Shown here piece after piece: positions 1 through 10,089 of a DNA stretch of 18,269 bases. The stretch is from contig JALOSD010000033.1 in NCBI GenBank assembly GCA_025458585.1, forward strand, positions 1 through 18,269, in the 5' to 3' direction. Within the stretch, counting starts at the first letter, position 1, and each line of letters begins with the position of its first letter. The notes beneath the pieces are model-generated. The model did not search any database. It was given only the letters and a program-made list of their open reading frames with translations, and was not told where the DNA came from. Made by a program: the position numbers and the translations under genes. Source of the stretch: Burkholderiaceae bacterium. Lineage in GTDB: Bacteria > Pseudomonadota > Gammaproteobacteria > Burkholderiales > Burkholderiaceae_C.

Positions 1-25
1 GGGGACGGCGCCGTACCATCGCGGC

Positions 26-2752
<2,727 letters not shown>

Positions 2753-2761
<9 letters not shown>

Positions 2762-2771
2762 GTCGGTGCGC
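2753..2771 (+). promoter_or_regulatory. hairpin linking the polA stop to the next GTG start
   Basis: GCGCAC at 2753-2758 pairs with GTGCGC at 2766-2771, a perfect 6-bp stem with a 7-nt loop. The polA TGA (2759-2761) begins the loop, and the GTG proposed as the next start is the top of the 3' arm. This could couple translation of the two genes, but a stem this size is common at this GC content. Confidence 0.3.
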
Positions 2772-4406
2772 GGGCGGACCACGACCGACCACGACCCGCA
2801 GACGAGACGGCCGGTGGGTGCCTGGACGAGCAGGGGACGTTCGACGCTGGCGACCGCGCTCGCCGGTGCGTGGATCGTGTTCGCTGCCTTGGTCGCCGGC
2901 GCCGCCGCGGCGAGCGACCGCCCGGCCCCGGCCGCCAGCGCCCCGGCCGCCGCGCCGACCGGGGCGCAGTGGCTCGATCACGTGCGGCGCGACCTGCTGC
3001 CGTGGTGGTTGCATCCGGCGGCGCGCGGTGAACCCATCGGCCGCTTCCCGACCTTCCGCTGCCACGACGGCCGCGCGTGGGCGGCGGCAACGCCTTGCCC
3101 CGAACTTGCCGCGGCCCCGGCGTGGATCCGCGACGAGCTCGGCCGCGAGGTCGTGCGCATGCAGGCGCGCCAGGTCTACGCCTACGCGATGGGCTTCCAC
3201 CTGACGGGCAACGTCGCGCTGCTCGAGCTCGCCCGCGCCGGGGTCGAGGACATGCGCGCACGCGCGCTCGACGCGGCGACCGGCAGCGTGGCCACCTGGC
3301 ACGCTGCCGGCACCAGCGGGCCGCCCGTCGGCCTGCGCAATGCGCAGGACCTGTCGTACGCCGGGCTCGCGTTCGCGGCGCTGTACTACGTCACGCGCGA
3401 TGCGCGCGCGCTCGCCGACCTCGTGCGGCTCAAGGACCACGTCTTCGGCACCTACCGGGATCCGGCCAGCGGGCTGATCCGCTGGGTCGCGCTCGACGAC
3501 GGCAGCGGCGAGGCGGGGCGCGAGGAACTCGTCGCCACGCTCGATCAGCTCAACGCGTACCTGATCCTCGTCACGCCGGTGCTGCCCGAGGGCGCGCTGA
3601 AGCGGCGCTGGCAGCGCGACATCGCCGACCTGTCGGCGGCGCTCGTGGCCCGCTTTCACGATGACCGCCACGGGCGCTTCCGCGGTACGCGCGGCCGGCC
3701 CGACAGCGACGCCGCCGGGGCGCGCCACAACGACTTCGGCCACACCGTCAAGGCCTACTGGATGCTCTATCTCGGCGCACGCCTGAACGGCGACGCCCAG
3801 CTCGCCGCTTTCGCGCGCGACGGCATGCGGCGCACGCTCGACCGTGCCTGGATCGACGACCTCGGCAGCTGGGGGGAGCGCTGGAACGCCGACGGCAGCG
3901 TGCAGCGCAGCCACTCGTGGTGGATCCACGCCGAGCTCGACCAGGCGGCGGCCACGCTCGCGGTCGCCGAGGGCGACGACCCGGCGCGGTGGCGACACGG
4001 TGCGCGCTGGTGGCTGCAGCACTTTGTCGACCGCGAGCGCGGCGAGGTCTGGGGCAGCGTCGGCGCCGACGGCGTGCCGCCGCCCGGCGCGCTCAAGCAG
4101 CACCAGTGGAAGAACGGCTTCCACTCGTTCGAGCACGCCGTGGTCGGCTACCTGGCGGCGCAGGCGCTGGCCGGCGAGCCGGCGACGCTGTACTTCGCCG
4201 TGACCGGGGCCGGGGCCGCGACGCGCTGGCGCCCCTACACGTTCGACGGCCGCGTCGTCGAACGCCACACGCGGCGCGACGACGGCGTCGAGGTGCAGCA
4301 GGTGCGTTTCGCGCTCACAAGTCGCGGCCGGGCCGCCCCAGGACGGCTTGGCCCCCACCGGGCGGGCCGGGCACTGCCCAGCCCGGGGGCGCTCATGCCC
4401 CGCTGA
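2766..4406 (+). CDS. secreted AGE-fold (N-acylglucosamine 2-epimerase-like) protein
   Basis: This protein of up to 546 residues resembles the (alpha/alpha)6-barrel epimerase/isomerase superfamily that acts on sugars. Family-like segments, in order, are QARQVYAYAMGFHLTG, NAQDLSYAGLAFAALYYV, NDFGHTVKAYW (H326), SWWIHAELDQAAATL and KNGFHSFEHAVVGYL (H453, H457). The histidines sit where AGE-type enzymes keep catalytic His residues. A signal peptide is visible at about residues 24-48 (RGRSTLATALAG then a hydrophobic run ending AAAA-S), so it is probably exported; most AGE enzymes are cytoplasmic. The start is uncertain: GTG 2766 is 5 nt after the polA stop, and GTG 2814 gives a more normal signal peptide. 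The last 30 or so residues are Arg/Pro/Gly-rich, come from a palindromic repeat and look non-family. The substrate is unknown. Confidence 0.75.
   Translation: MRGRTTTDHDPQTRRPVGAWTSRGRSTLATALAGAWIVFAALVAGAAAASDRPAPAASAPAAAPTGAQWLDHVRRDLLPWWLHPAARGEPIGRFPTFRCHDGRAWAAATPCPELAAAPAWIRDELGREVVRMQARQVYAYAMGFHLTGNVALLELARAGVEDMRARALDAATGSVATWHAAGTSGPPVGLRNAQDLSYAGLAFAALYYVTRDARALADLVRLKDHVFGTYRDPASGLIRWVALDDGSGEAGREELVATLDQLNAYLILVTPVLPEGALKRRWQRDIADLSAALVARFHDDRHGRFRGTRGRPDSDAAGARHNDFGHTVKAYWMLYLGARLNGDAQLAAFARDGMRRTLDRAWIDDLGSWGERWNADGSVQRSHSWWIHAELDQAAATLAVAEGDDPARWRHGARWWLQHFVDRERGEVWGSVGADGVPPPGALKQHQWKNGFHSFEHAVVGYLAAQALAGEPATLYFAVTGAGAATRWRPYTFDGRVVERHTRRDDGVEVQQVRFALTSRGRAAPGRLGPHRAGRALPSPGALMPR
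4327..4395. repeat. GC-rich imperfect palindrome between convergent genes
   Basis: The arm at 4327-4338 (GCCGGGCCGCCC) is the reverse complement of 4360-4372 (GGGCGGGCCGGGC) apart from one extra base. A smaller stem, GGGC/GCCC, lies at 4369-4379. From memory it resembles the GC-rich intergenic repeats common between convergent genes in Comamonadaceae and relatives. It encodes the odd C-terminus of the AGE-fold protein and touches the ppx stop, so it may act as a bidirectional terminator. The family assignment is recollection, not a search. Confidence 0.45.
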
Positions 4407-5913
4407 CGAGCACCATCTGCAGCGGCCCGCCGCGGTTCCACGCCGCGGCCTCTTCCTCGAGCAGGTACAGCGTGCGCGGGTGGCTGTGCGCCCAGTCGCG
4501 CGTGAACGCCAGCGTCGCGCGCGAGCCGTCGCGGCGCAGCCGCAAGGCGTTGGCGTCGACCTCGCCGCGCGCGTGGCACTTGATCACGGCCAGCCGCAGG
4601 CACAGCACCTGCCAGCTGAAGGTCTCGCTCACGAACGAAGCCTCGATCTTGCGCAGCCCGCCGCGCTGCCCGAGCACGAGCTCGCCGACGCGACGCTGCT
4701 GGCTCTGCGAGAAGCCTGGCGCGTCGACGTGCGCGAGCAGGTAGGCGCTGTGGCGGTGGTGGTCGTGGTGCGAGACCATCATGCCGATCTCGTGCAGGTC
4801 GCAGGCCCAGCCGAGCTCGAGCCGGTCGTCGGGGTCGACACCCGCGGCGACGCCGTCGTAGAGCGCCAGCGCGATCGCGCGCACGCGCCCGGCCTGCGCG
4901 GTGTCGATGCGGAACCGCCGCTGCAGCTCGACCACCGAGACGTCGCGCATGTCGCGGCCGCGCGCGCGCTGGTGCGCGAGCGTGCGCTCGTGCAGGTCGA
5001 CGATCACGCCCTGGCGCAGCGCGCCCTTGGCCGGCTGCAGCGCGTCGATGCCGAAGTGCGCCGCCAGCGTGTAGAGGATCGACACGCCGCCGGCGAGCAC
5101 CGCGCGGCGGTCGTCGCGCAGCGCGGGCAGCTTCAGGCGGTCGACGTGGCCGGCGTCGATGCAGCGCGCGATGCACCAGCGCAGGCCCGCCGGCGTGATG
5201 CGCCCGTCGGTGACGTCGCTCGCGACGAGCAGCTGCGACACCGCACTGACGGTGCCCGACGAGCCGAGCGCGTCGCGCCAGTGCACGCGGCTGAAGGTGG
5301 CCAGCGCCTCCTCGAGTTCGGCACCGGCGGCCACCTGCGCCGCGCGGAACGCCGACTCGGTGAGCCGCCCGTCGCCGAAGAAGCGCTGCGACAGGCTGAC
5401 GCTGCCGACGCGGAACGACTCGGCGGCCAGCGGCACGCGGCCGTGGCCGATGATCATCTCGGTCGAGCGCCCGCCGATGTCGACGACGAGCCGCTTTGCG
5501 TCCGACGGCTGCAGGTGCGCCACGCCGTGGTAGATCAGCCGCGCTTCCTCGCGCCCGGAGATGACCTCGATCGGGTAGCCGAGCACCGACTGCGCGCGCA
5601 GCAGGAAGGCGTCGCGGTTGCGCGCCTCGCGCAGCGTCTGCGTCGCCACCGCGCGCACCTGCGTCGGCTTGAAGCCGGCCAGGCGGCTGGCGAAACGCAC
5701 CAGGCAGTCGAGGCCGCGCTGCGCCGCCGCTTCCGTCAGCAGCCCGTTCGCGTCGAGCCCGCCGCCGAGGCGCACCGTCTCCTTCAGGTAGTCGATGCGG
5801 CGGTAGCGCCCGTGCGCGATCTGGCCGATCTCGAGGCGAAAGCTGTTCGAGCCGATGTCGACGGCGGCGAGCAGGCCGGTGGCGGGCGTCGGGGCGGCGA
5901 CCATGCCCGGCAT
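4393..5913 (-). CDS. ppx: exopolyphosphatase / guanosine pentaphosphatase family protein
   Basis: This cytoplasmic enzyme of the Ppx/GppA family removes terminal phosphate from polyphosphate, or from pppGpp. At 506 residues it lies between E. coli Ppx (513) and GppA (494). The ASKHA-fold phosphate-1 loop is AAVDIGSNSFRLEIG (D19), the catalytic Glu lies in SGREEARLIYHG (about E122), and the phosphate-2 loop is VVDIGGRSTEMIIG (D145). A C-terminal HD-like helical domain follows, with DLHEIGMMVSHHDHHRHSAYL. Sequence alone does not separate Ppx from GppA. The gene is convergent with the AGE-fold gene (14-nt tail overlap) and divergent from the DLH gene across 90 bp. The ATG at 5911-5913 lies in the loop of an inverted repeat, TGCCCG 5904-5909 / CGGGCA 5918-5923. 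A second in-frame ATG at 5904 would also serve. Confidence 0.92.
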   Translation of the reverse strand: MPGMVAAPTPATGLLAAVDIGSNSFRLEIGQIAHGRYRRIDYLKETVRLGGGLDANGLLTEAAAQRGLDCLVRFASRLAGFKPTQVRAVATQTLREARNRDAFLLRAQSVLGYPIEVISGREEARLIYHGVAHLQPSDAKRLVVDIGGRSTEMIIGHGRVPLAAESFRVGSVSLSQRFFGDGRLTESAFRAAQVAAGAELEEALATFSRVHWRDALGSSGTVSAVSQLLVASDVTDGRITPAGLRWCIARCIDAGHVDRLKLPALRDDRRAVLAGGVSILYTLAAHFGIDALQPAKGALRQGVIVDLHERTLAHQRARGRDMRDVSVVELQRRFRIDTAQAGRVRAIALALYDGVAAGVDPDDRLELGWACDLHEIGMMVSHHDHHRHSAYLLAHVDAPGFSQSQQRRVGELVLGQRGGLRKIEASFVSETFSWQVLCLRLAVIKCHARGEVDANALRLRRDGSRATLAFTRDWAHSHPRTLYLLEEEAAAWNRGGPLQMVLVSGA

Positions 5914-5968
5914 TGTGCGGGCATCGGCCGCCGGGGTCGTGGCGCCGGCGCGTCAGCCGACGCCTCCC

Positions 5969-5974
5969 TACAAT
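5969..5974 (+). promoter_or_regulatory. putative -10 box (TACAAT) of the DLH-family gene
   Basis: TACAAT matches TATAAT at five of six positions and stands out in GC-rich DNA. It lies 29 bases before the ATG at 6004, and AAGGAG follows at 5991-5996 as a ribosome binding site. No good -35 hexamer is seen at normal spacing. The 9-mer CTACAATCC recurs at the other divergent promoter region, 11381-11389 on the minus strand. Confidence 0.5.
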
Positions 5975-6003
5975 CCTGGCCCCCGACACGAAGGAGCCGA
6001 GAC

Positions 6004-6879
6004 ATGCTGAAAGAGGACTTCGACAGTCTGACCCCCGGCCGCGCGTTCTCGCGCCGCGACTTCGTGCGCACCGGCGTGGGCACCGGCTTCGCCGCCGCGG
6101 TGCTGCCGACGCTGGCCCAGACGACGATCACGACCGACGCGCGAGGCCTCGCGGTCGGCGAGGTGATGGTGCCGGTCGGCGACGTCCGCATGCCGGCCTA
6201 CGTCGCTCGCCCCGAGGGCAGGACGGGCGCGCCGGTGGTGCTCGTCGTCAGTGAGATCTTCGGCGTGCACGAGTACATCGCCGACACGGCGCGCCGCTTC
6301 GCGAAGCTCGGCTACTTCGCGATCGCGCCCGAGCTGTTCGTGCGCCAGGGCGACCCGATGTCGTACGGCGAACTGGCGCGCCTGCTGTCGGAGGTGATCG
6401 CCAAGGTGCCCGACGCGCAGGTGATGGCCGACCTCGACGCGGCCGTCGCCTGGGCCAGGGGCGAGGGCGCCGACACGTCGAAGCTCGGCATCACGGGCTT
6501 CTGCTGGGGCGGGCGCATCACGTGGCTGTACGCCGCGCACAACCCGGCGCTGAAGGCGGGCGTCGCCTGGTACGGGCGGCTCGTCGGCGACACGAACGCG
6601 CTGCAGCCGAAGCACCCGCTCGACGTCGCCGCGGGCCTGCACGCGCCGGTGCTCGGCCTGTACGGCGGCGCCGACACCGGCATCCCGCTTGACACGGTCG
6701 ATAAGATGAAGACGGCGCTGGCGCGCGGCGGCGCGGCGTCACGGCAGTCGCAGTTCGTCGTCTACCCCGACGCCCCGCACGCGTTCCACGCCGACTACCG
6801 GCCGAGCTACCGCAAGCAAGCGGCCGAGGACGGCTGGACGCGCTGCGTCGCCTGGTTCAGGTCGCACGGCGTCGGTTGA
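6004..6879 (+). CDS. Tat-exported dienelactone hydrolase family protein
   Basis: This alpha/beta hydrolase of the dienelactone hydrolase family has 291 residues. The N-terminus carries a twin-arginine signal, SRRDFVRTGVGTGF (R17, R18), then a hydrophobic stretch and LAQ, so it probably crosses the inner membrane folded. The core runs from about residue 45. The DLH triad is visible: nucleophile C167 in GFCWGGR, D224 in YGGADTGIP, and H259 in DAPHAFHADY. The conserved VVLVVSEIFGVHEYIADTARRFAKLGYFAIAPELF is also present. The ATG at 6004 has AAGGAG eight bases upstream. Classical DLH enzymes act in the cytoplasm on chlorocatechol-derived dienelactone; no ortho-cleavage genes are nearby, so the substrate is unknown. 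Confidence 0.92.
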   Translation: MLKEDFDSLTPGRAFSRRDFVRTGVGTGFAAAVLPTLAQTTITTDARGLAVGEVMVPVGDVRMPAYVARPEGRTGAPVVLVVSEIFGVHEYIADTARRFAKLGYFAIAPELFVRQGDPMSYGELARLLSEVIAKVPDAQVMADLDAAVAWARGEGADTSKLGITGFCWGGRITWLYAAHNPALKAGVAWYGRLVGDTNALQPKHPLDVAAGLHAPVLGLYGGADTGIPLDTVDKMKTALARGGAASRQSQFVVYPDAPHAFHADYRPSYRKQAAEDGWTRCVAWFRSHGVG

Positions 6880-6914
6880 GCGGCCCCGGGCGACGCCGCC
6901 CGTGCCCTCGTCGC

Positions 6915-6948
6915 CGAACACGGCGCCGCCCGGGCGCGGTGTTCGTTT
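6915..6948 (+). terminator. strong hairpin followed by TTT, between DLH gene and ZIP gene
   Basis: CGAACAC at 6915-6921 pairs with GTGTTCG at 6939-6945. After a G-G mismatch, GCGCC at 6923-6927 pairs with GGCGC at 6933-6937 around a 5-nt loop, giving 12 bp in all, followed by TTT. A smaller perfect 6-bp stem, CGGGCG/CGCCCG, lies just before at 6887-6902. It can be read as the DLH gene terminator, but it also ends 24 bases before the ZIP start, so a role in the ZIP leader is possible. Confidence 0.5.
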
Positions 6949-6969
6949 GCACTGCATCGAAGGACTCGC

Positions 6970-7752
6970 ATGACGCTCGGCTACATCGTCGCTGCCACGC
7001 TGCTCGGTGGCCTGCTGTCGGTGCTGATCGCCGCCAGCCTGACGGTGAGCCTGCTCAGCCGCGTCGTCAAGAGCCTGGTGAGCCTGTCGGCGGGCGTGCT
7101 GCTCGGCACCGCGCTGCTGCACGTGCTGCCCGAGGCGTTCGAGAGCGAGGCCGGCGCGCACGCGCTGTTCGCGACGCTGCTCGGCGGGCTGCTGTTCTTC
7201 TTCCTGCTCGAGAAGGCGGCGCTGTACCGCCACGGCCACCACCACGAGGGCGACGACCCGCACCACCACCACCACCATGGTTACGACGCCGAGCAGGCCG
7301 GCACTGGCGGGTGGAGCGTGCTCGTCGGCGACAGCATCCACAACTTCTGCGACGGCGTCATCATCGCGGGCGCCTTCCTCGCCGACACGCAGCTCGGCAT
7401 CGTCACCGCGCTGGCGGTGATCGCGCACGAGATCCCGCAGGAGGTCGGCGACTACATCGTGCTGCTCAACGCCGGCTTCTCGCGCGCGAAGGCGCTGCTG
7501 TACAACGCGCTGTCGGGGCTGGCCGCGGTGGGCGGCGGCGTGCTCGGCTACTTCGTCGTCGGGCCGTGGGAGGAACTGTTCCCGTACCTGCTGGTCGTCG
7601 CGTCGAGCAGCTTCGTCTACGTCGCGGTCGGCGACCTGCTGCCGCAACTGCAGCGCCGGCTGCCGATCCGCGAAACGCTGGCGCAGGTGGCGTGGATCGC
7701 TGCCGGCCTGCTCGTCGTCGCCGGGGCGACGGCGATGCTGCACCGGCACTGA
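6970..7752 (+). CDS. ZIP-family divalent metal transporter
   Basis: This 260-residue inner-membrane protein resembles ZIP (Zrt/Irt-like) transporters, which move zinc or related metals into the cytoplasm. About eight membrane segments are visible. A variable loop after the third is strikingly His-rich at residues 88-103 (RHGHHHEGDDP then six His). The metal-site signatures are present: H51 in HVLPEAFE, H124-N125-D128 in DSIHNFCDGVIIAGAF, and H153-E154-E158 in AHEIPQEVGDYIVLL. The ATG at 6970 has GAAGGA at 6959-6964 at good spacing. It is convergent with the stress-protein gene. Metal preference cannot be read from sequence. Confidence 0.92.
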   Translation: MTLGYIVAATLLGGLLSVLIAASLTVSLLSRVVKSLVSLSAGVLLGTALLHVLPEAFESEAGAHALFATLLGGLLFFFLLEKAALYRHGHHHEGDDPHHHHHHGYDAEQAGTGGWSVLVGDSIHNFCDGVIIAGAFLADTQLGIVTALAVIAHEIPQEVGDYIVLLNAGFSRAKALLYNALSGLAAVGGGVLGYFVVGPWEELFPYLLVVASSSFVYVAVGDLLPQLQRRLPIRETLAQVAWIAAGLLVVAGATAMLHRH

Positions 7753-7753
7753 A

Positions 7754-7771
7754 ACGCCGGCGGGCCGGCGT
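7754..7771. terminator. short hairpin between convergent ZIP and usp genes
   Basis: ACGCCGG at 7754-7760 pairs perfectly with CCGGCGT at 7765-7771 around a 4-nt loop, filling most of the 22-bp gap. There is no T-tract on either side, so it would be at best a weak or Rho-assisted bidirectional terminator. Confidence 0.4.
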
Positions 7772-7774
7772 CGC

Positions 7775-8209
7775 CTACTTGACGACGAGCACCGGGATCG
7801 AGGTGTGCGTCAGGACCTTCTGCGTCTCGCTGCCGAGCAGCAGCGCGGCGACGCCGCGGCGGCCGTGCGAGGCCATCACGATCAGGTCGCAGTTCTGCGC
7901 CTTCGCGTGGTCGCAGATGGCCTCCCACGGGTGCACGGCTTCGACCGTGACGGCATCGCACGGGACGCCGGCGGCCTTGGCCGCGTCGACGACAGTCTTC
8001 ACGCGCCCCGACGCGATGCGCTCCTGCGCGTCGAAGAACTCCTGCGGCGGCGTCGGCTGCATTTCCGAGATCGCGCTGTAGGGGAAAGGCTCCTTGGCGC
8101 TCATCACGCTGACCTTCGCGCCCGAAAGCTTGGCGAGCGCGATCGCGTAGTCGACGGCCTTGGCCGAGATGTCGGAACCGTCGGTGGGAACCAGGATGTG
8201 CTTGAACAT
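7775..8209 (-). CDS. universal stress protein (UspA family)
   Basis: This is a single-domain, 144-residue cytoplasmic Usp protein. It begins with the family start MFKHILVPTDGSDISAKAVD and ends with IPVLVV. The nucleotide-binding signature SHG-x9-GS is present as ASHGRRGVAALLLGSETQKVL, so it is probably of the ATP-binding type. The ATG at 8207-8209 was chosen over an upstream in-frame possibility because it matches the family N-terminus and has AGGAG seven bases upstream (8216-8220 on the plus strand). It is the last gene of the minus-strand cluster, but a 112-bp gap with a regulatory dyad suggests its own promoter. Usp proteins often respond to oxygen limitation, which fits that dyad. Confidence 0.95.
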   Translation of the reverse strand: MFKHILVPTDGSDISAKAVDYAIALAKLSGAKVSVMSAKEPFPYSAISEMQPTPPQEFFDAQERIASGRVKTVVDAAKAAGVPCDAVTVEAVHPWEAICDHAKAQNCDLIVMASHGRRGVAALLLGSETQKVLTHTSIPVLVVK

Positions 8210-8257
8210 GTTGTGCTCCTCGATGCGGGCAAAACGCCGTGGCTGCAGTGTTGCACC

Positions 8258-8287
8258 ATGATCGGCGAGCGACTTGAGACAGGTCAA
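8258..8287 (-). promoter_or_regulatory. FNR/Anr-like dyad and candidate promoter upstream of usp
   Basis: TTGAGACAGGTCAA at 8274-8287 fits the FNR/Anr form TTGAT-N4-(A/G)TCAA at all but one base, and lies 65 bases upstream of the usp ATG. On the minus strand the same site begins TTGACC, which with GATCAT (8258-8263 on the plus strand) at 18-bp spacing could also be a sigma-70 -35/-10 pair. Both readings are possible; the sequence does not decide between them. Confidence 0.5.
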
Positions 8288-8308
8288 GAGCGCGTCGCCC
8301 GACCCTCC

Positions 8309-8320
8309 CGTGCCGGCACG
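8309..8320. repeat. 12-nt perfect palindrome downstream of sseA
   Basis: CGTGCCGGCACG is fully self-complementary and lies one base beyond the sseA stop codon on the minus strand. It may be part of a weak terminator or a protein site; there is no T-tract. Confidence 0.25.
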
Positions 8321-8321
8321 A

Positions 8322-9173
8322 TCAGCCGACGGCGATCGGTCGCGCCGGGTCGGCCGACCATTCGCTCCACGAGCCGGGGTAGAGCACCGTCGTGCCGAGG
8401 CCCGCGTGCTCGAGCGCGAGCAGGTTGTGGCATGCCGTCACGCCCGAGCCGCACTGCTGCACGACGTCGCCCGGCGCGCAGCCGGCGACGAGCGGCGCCA
8501 GTTCGGCGCGCAGCTGCGCCGCGCTCTTGAAGCGGCCGTCGGGCTGCAGGTTGTCCTGGAAGAAGCGGTGCAGCGCGCCGGGGATGTGGCCGGCCACACG
8601 GTCGAGCGGCTCGACCTCACCGCGGAAACGCTCGCCGGCGCGCGCGTCGAGCACGCACACGCGCCCGAGGCGTGCGAGCAGGCCGTCGGTGTCGATCACC
8701 GGCATCGCCGGCTCGAGCGCCGGGTAGGGCGGCAACGGCGCCGGGGCGGGCACGGCGGTCTCGACCGCCCCACCGGCGGCACGCCAGGCGGCGATGCCGC
8801 CGTCGAGCACGGCCACCGCGTCGTGGCCGAGCCAGCGCAGCATCCACCACGCACGTGCCGCGTAGGGGCCGCCCTGCGCGTCGTAGGCGACGACCGGCAC
8901 GCCCGGGGCGATGCCGAGACGGCCGGCGGCGGCCGCCCATGCCGAGCGCTGCGGCAGCGGGTGGCGGCCGCGCAAGCGCCCGTCGGCGCCCTGCTTCGGC
9001 CCCGACAGGTCGCGGTCGAGGTGCAGGTAGCGCGCGCCGGGCAGGTGCGACTCGCCGTAGGCGCGCTCGCCGGCGCCCGTGTCGACGAGGTCGAAGCGGC
9101 AGTCGAGCAGCACCGGGGGCGTCGGCGAGCGCATCAGGTCGGCGAGCTCGGAAGCGGAGATCAGCGTGCGCAT
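8322..9173 (-). CDS. sseA: 3-mercaptopyruvate sulfurtransferase (two rhodanese domains)
   Basis: This 283-residue protein has two rhodanese domains, an inactive N-terminal one (about 1-140) and a catalytic one (about 160-283). The active-site loop is QQCGSGVTACHNLLAL with C241. The CGSGVTA form is typical of 3-mercaptopyruvate sulfurtransferases, whereas thiosulfate rhodaneses usually carry CRKGVTA. It moves sulfane sulfur from mercaptopyruvate to thiol acceptors or cyanide. Other family segments are LLDCRFDLVDTGAGERAY, VAYDAQGGPYAARAWWMLRWLGHDAVAVLDGGIAAW and VLDARAGERFRGEVEPLD. The ATG at 9171-9173 fits the family, although no clear Shine-Dalgarno is seen. It lies 25 nt after the permease gene on the same strand and is probably co-transcribed. 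Confidence 0.92.
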   Translation of the reverse strand: MRTLISASELADLMRSPTPPVLLDCRFDLVDTGAGERAYGESHLPGARYLHLDRDLSGPKQGADGRLRGRHPLPQRSAWAAAAGRLGIAPGVPVVAYDAQGGPYAARAWWMLRWLGHDAVAVLDGGIAAWRAAGGAVETAVPAPAPLPPYPALEPAMPVIDTDGLLARLGRVCVLDARAGERFRGEVEPLDRVAGHIPGALHRFFQDNLQPDGRFKSAAQLRAELAPLVAGCAPGDVVQQCGSGVTACHNLLALEHAGLGTTVLYPGSWSEWSADPARPIAVG

Positions 9174-9198
9174 GGTCGTCGTCGTGGCGGGCGGGGGG

Positions 9199-10089
9199 TC
9201 AGGACTCGGGCGTGGCGCCCTGGGCGTCGCGCGGCACGCTGCGCGCGCGCAGCAGCGTCGCGCCGAGGCCGGCAGCGACGATCAGCGCCATGCCGGCGAG
9301 CGCCGACAGCGTCACCGGGTCGCCGAACAGCAGCACGCCGTAGACGAACGCGTACGCGATGCCGAGGTACTGCAGGCTCGCGTTCGACAGCGTGCGGCCG
9401 ATCGCGTAGGCGCGGGTCATCAGCATCTGGGCGGCGGTGGCGAGTACGCCGACCGCGACGAGCCACAGCGGCGCGAACGCGACGTGTGCGCTCGCGCCGG
9501 TCCAAAGCATCGTCACCGCACCGGCCGCCATGCCGCCGAGCGAGAAGTAGAAGACGATGCGCGCCTCGGGCTCGCCGGCGCGGCCGAGCGCCGTCACCTG
9601 CAGGTACGCGAGCGCCGCGAGCATGCCCGACAGCAGCCCGGCGAGCCCGTACCAGAGCTGGCGGTCGTCGATGGTGGGCCGCAGCACGAGCGCGACACCG
9701 ACGAAGCCGACGAGCACCGCGGCGACGAGCCGCCCGTCGACGCGCGCCGAGCCCATCATCACCGAGCCGCCGATCAGGAACAGCGCCATCCACACCGACG
9801 ACATGTAGTTCAGCGTCATCGCCGTGGCCAGCGGCAGCCCGCCGATGGCGTAGAACCACAGCACGAGCGAGGCGACGCCGACGGCGCTGCGCCAGAAGTG
9901 CATCGCCGGCACGGGCGTGCGCAACGAACTGCCGCGCCAGCGCGCCAGCCCGCCGAGCATGAGCGCGCCGACGAGACCGCGGTAGAACACGATCTCGCCG
10001 GGGTGGTAGTGGGCCGACGCGAACTTCACGCACACGCCCATCGTCGCGAAAAGGAACGACGCGCCGACCATCAGCCATGGAGCCGTCAT
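9199..10089 (-). CDS. DMT-superfamily permease (EamA domains)
   Basis: This 296-residue inner-membrane protein has about ten hydrophobic segments in two EamA repeats, typical of drug/metabolite transporters. The first repeat begins MTAPWLMVGASFLFATMGVCVKFAS and contains FYRGLVGALMLGGL. The second includes YGLAGLLSGMLAALAYLQVTALGR and ends NASLQYLGIAYAFVYGVLLFGDPVTLSALAGMALIVAAGLG. The family exports or imports amino acids, nucleotides and other metabolites; the substrate is not predictable here. The ATG at 10087-10089 is preceded by GGGGC only. It overlaps the stop of a 12-codon upstream ORF as ATGA, and the start lies in a 21-bp direct repeat. It sits between the Rieske oxygenase gene and sseA. 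Confidence 0.9.
   Translation of the reverse strand: MTAPWLMVGASFLFATMGVCVKFASAHYHPGEIVFYRGLVGALMLGGLARWRGSSLRTPVPAMHFWRSAVGVASLVLWFYAIGGLPLATAMTLNYMSSVWMALFLIGGSVMMGSARVDGRLVAAVLVGFVGVALVLRPTIDDRQLWYGLAGLLSGMLAALAYLQVTALGRAGEPEARIVFYFSLGGMAAGAVTMLWTGASAHVAFAPLWLVAVGVLATAAQMLMTRAYAIGRTLSNASLQYLGIAYAFVYGVLLFGDPVTLSALAGMALIVAAGLGATLLRARSVPRDAQGATPES

Noticed and set aside
5464..5480. Unusual GGR instead of GGG in the Ppx phosphate loop (VVDIGGRSTE)
   Set aside because: This position is already variable between Ppx and GppA, and I recall GGRSTE forms in other Burkholderiales, so it is probably ordinary.
4348..6003. Large plus-strand frame leading into the DLH gene
   Set aside because: It is antisense to ppx, which has clear catalytic motifs; the open frame is a by-product of high GC.
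7247..7279. His-rich stretch of the ZIP protein as an artefact or engineered tag
   Set aside because: His-rich loops between membrane segments are typical of ZIP transporters.
6739..7749. 336-codon minus-strand frame over the ZIP gene
   Set aside because: The ZIP reading has metal-site motifs and membrane segments; the antisense product is Arg/Gln/Val-rich shadow sequence.
8210..8287. N-terminal extension of the universal stress protein to 8287
   Set aside because: The family starts at MFKHILVPTDGSD, a ribosome site precedes that ATG, and the extension covers the FNR-like box and promoter.
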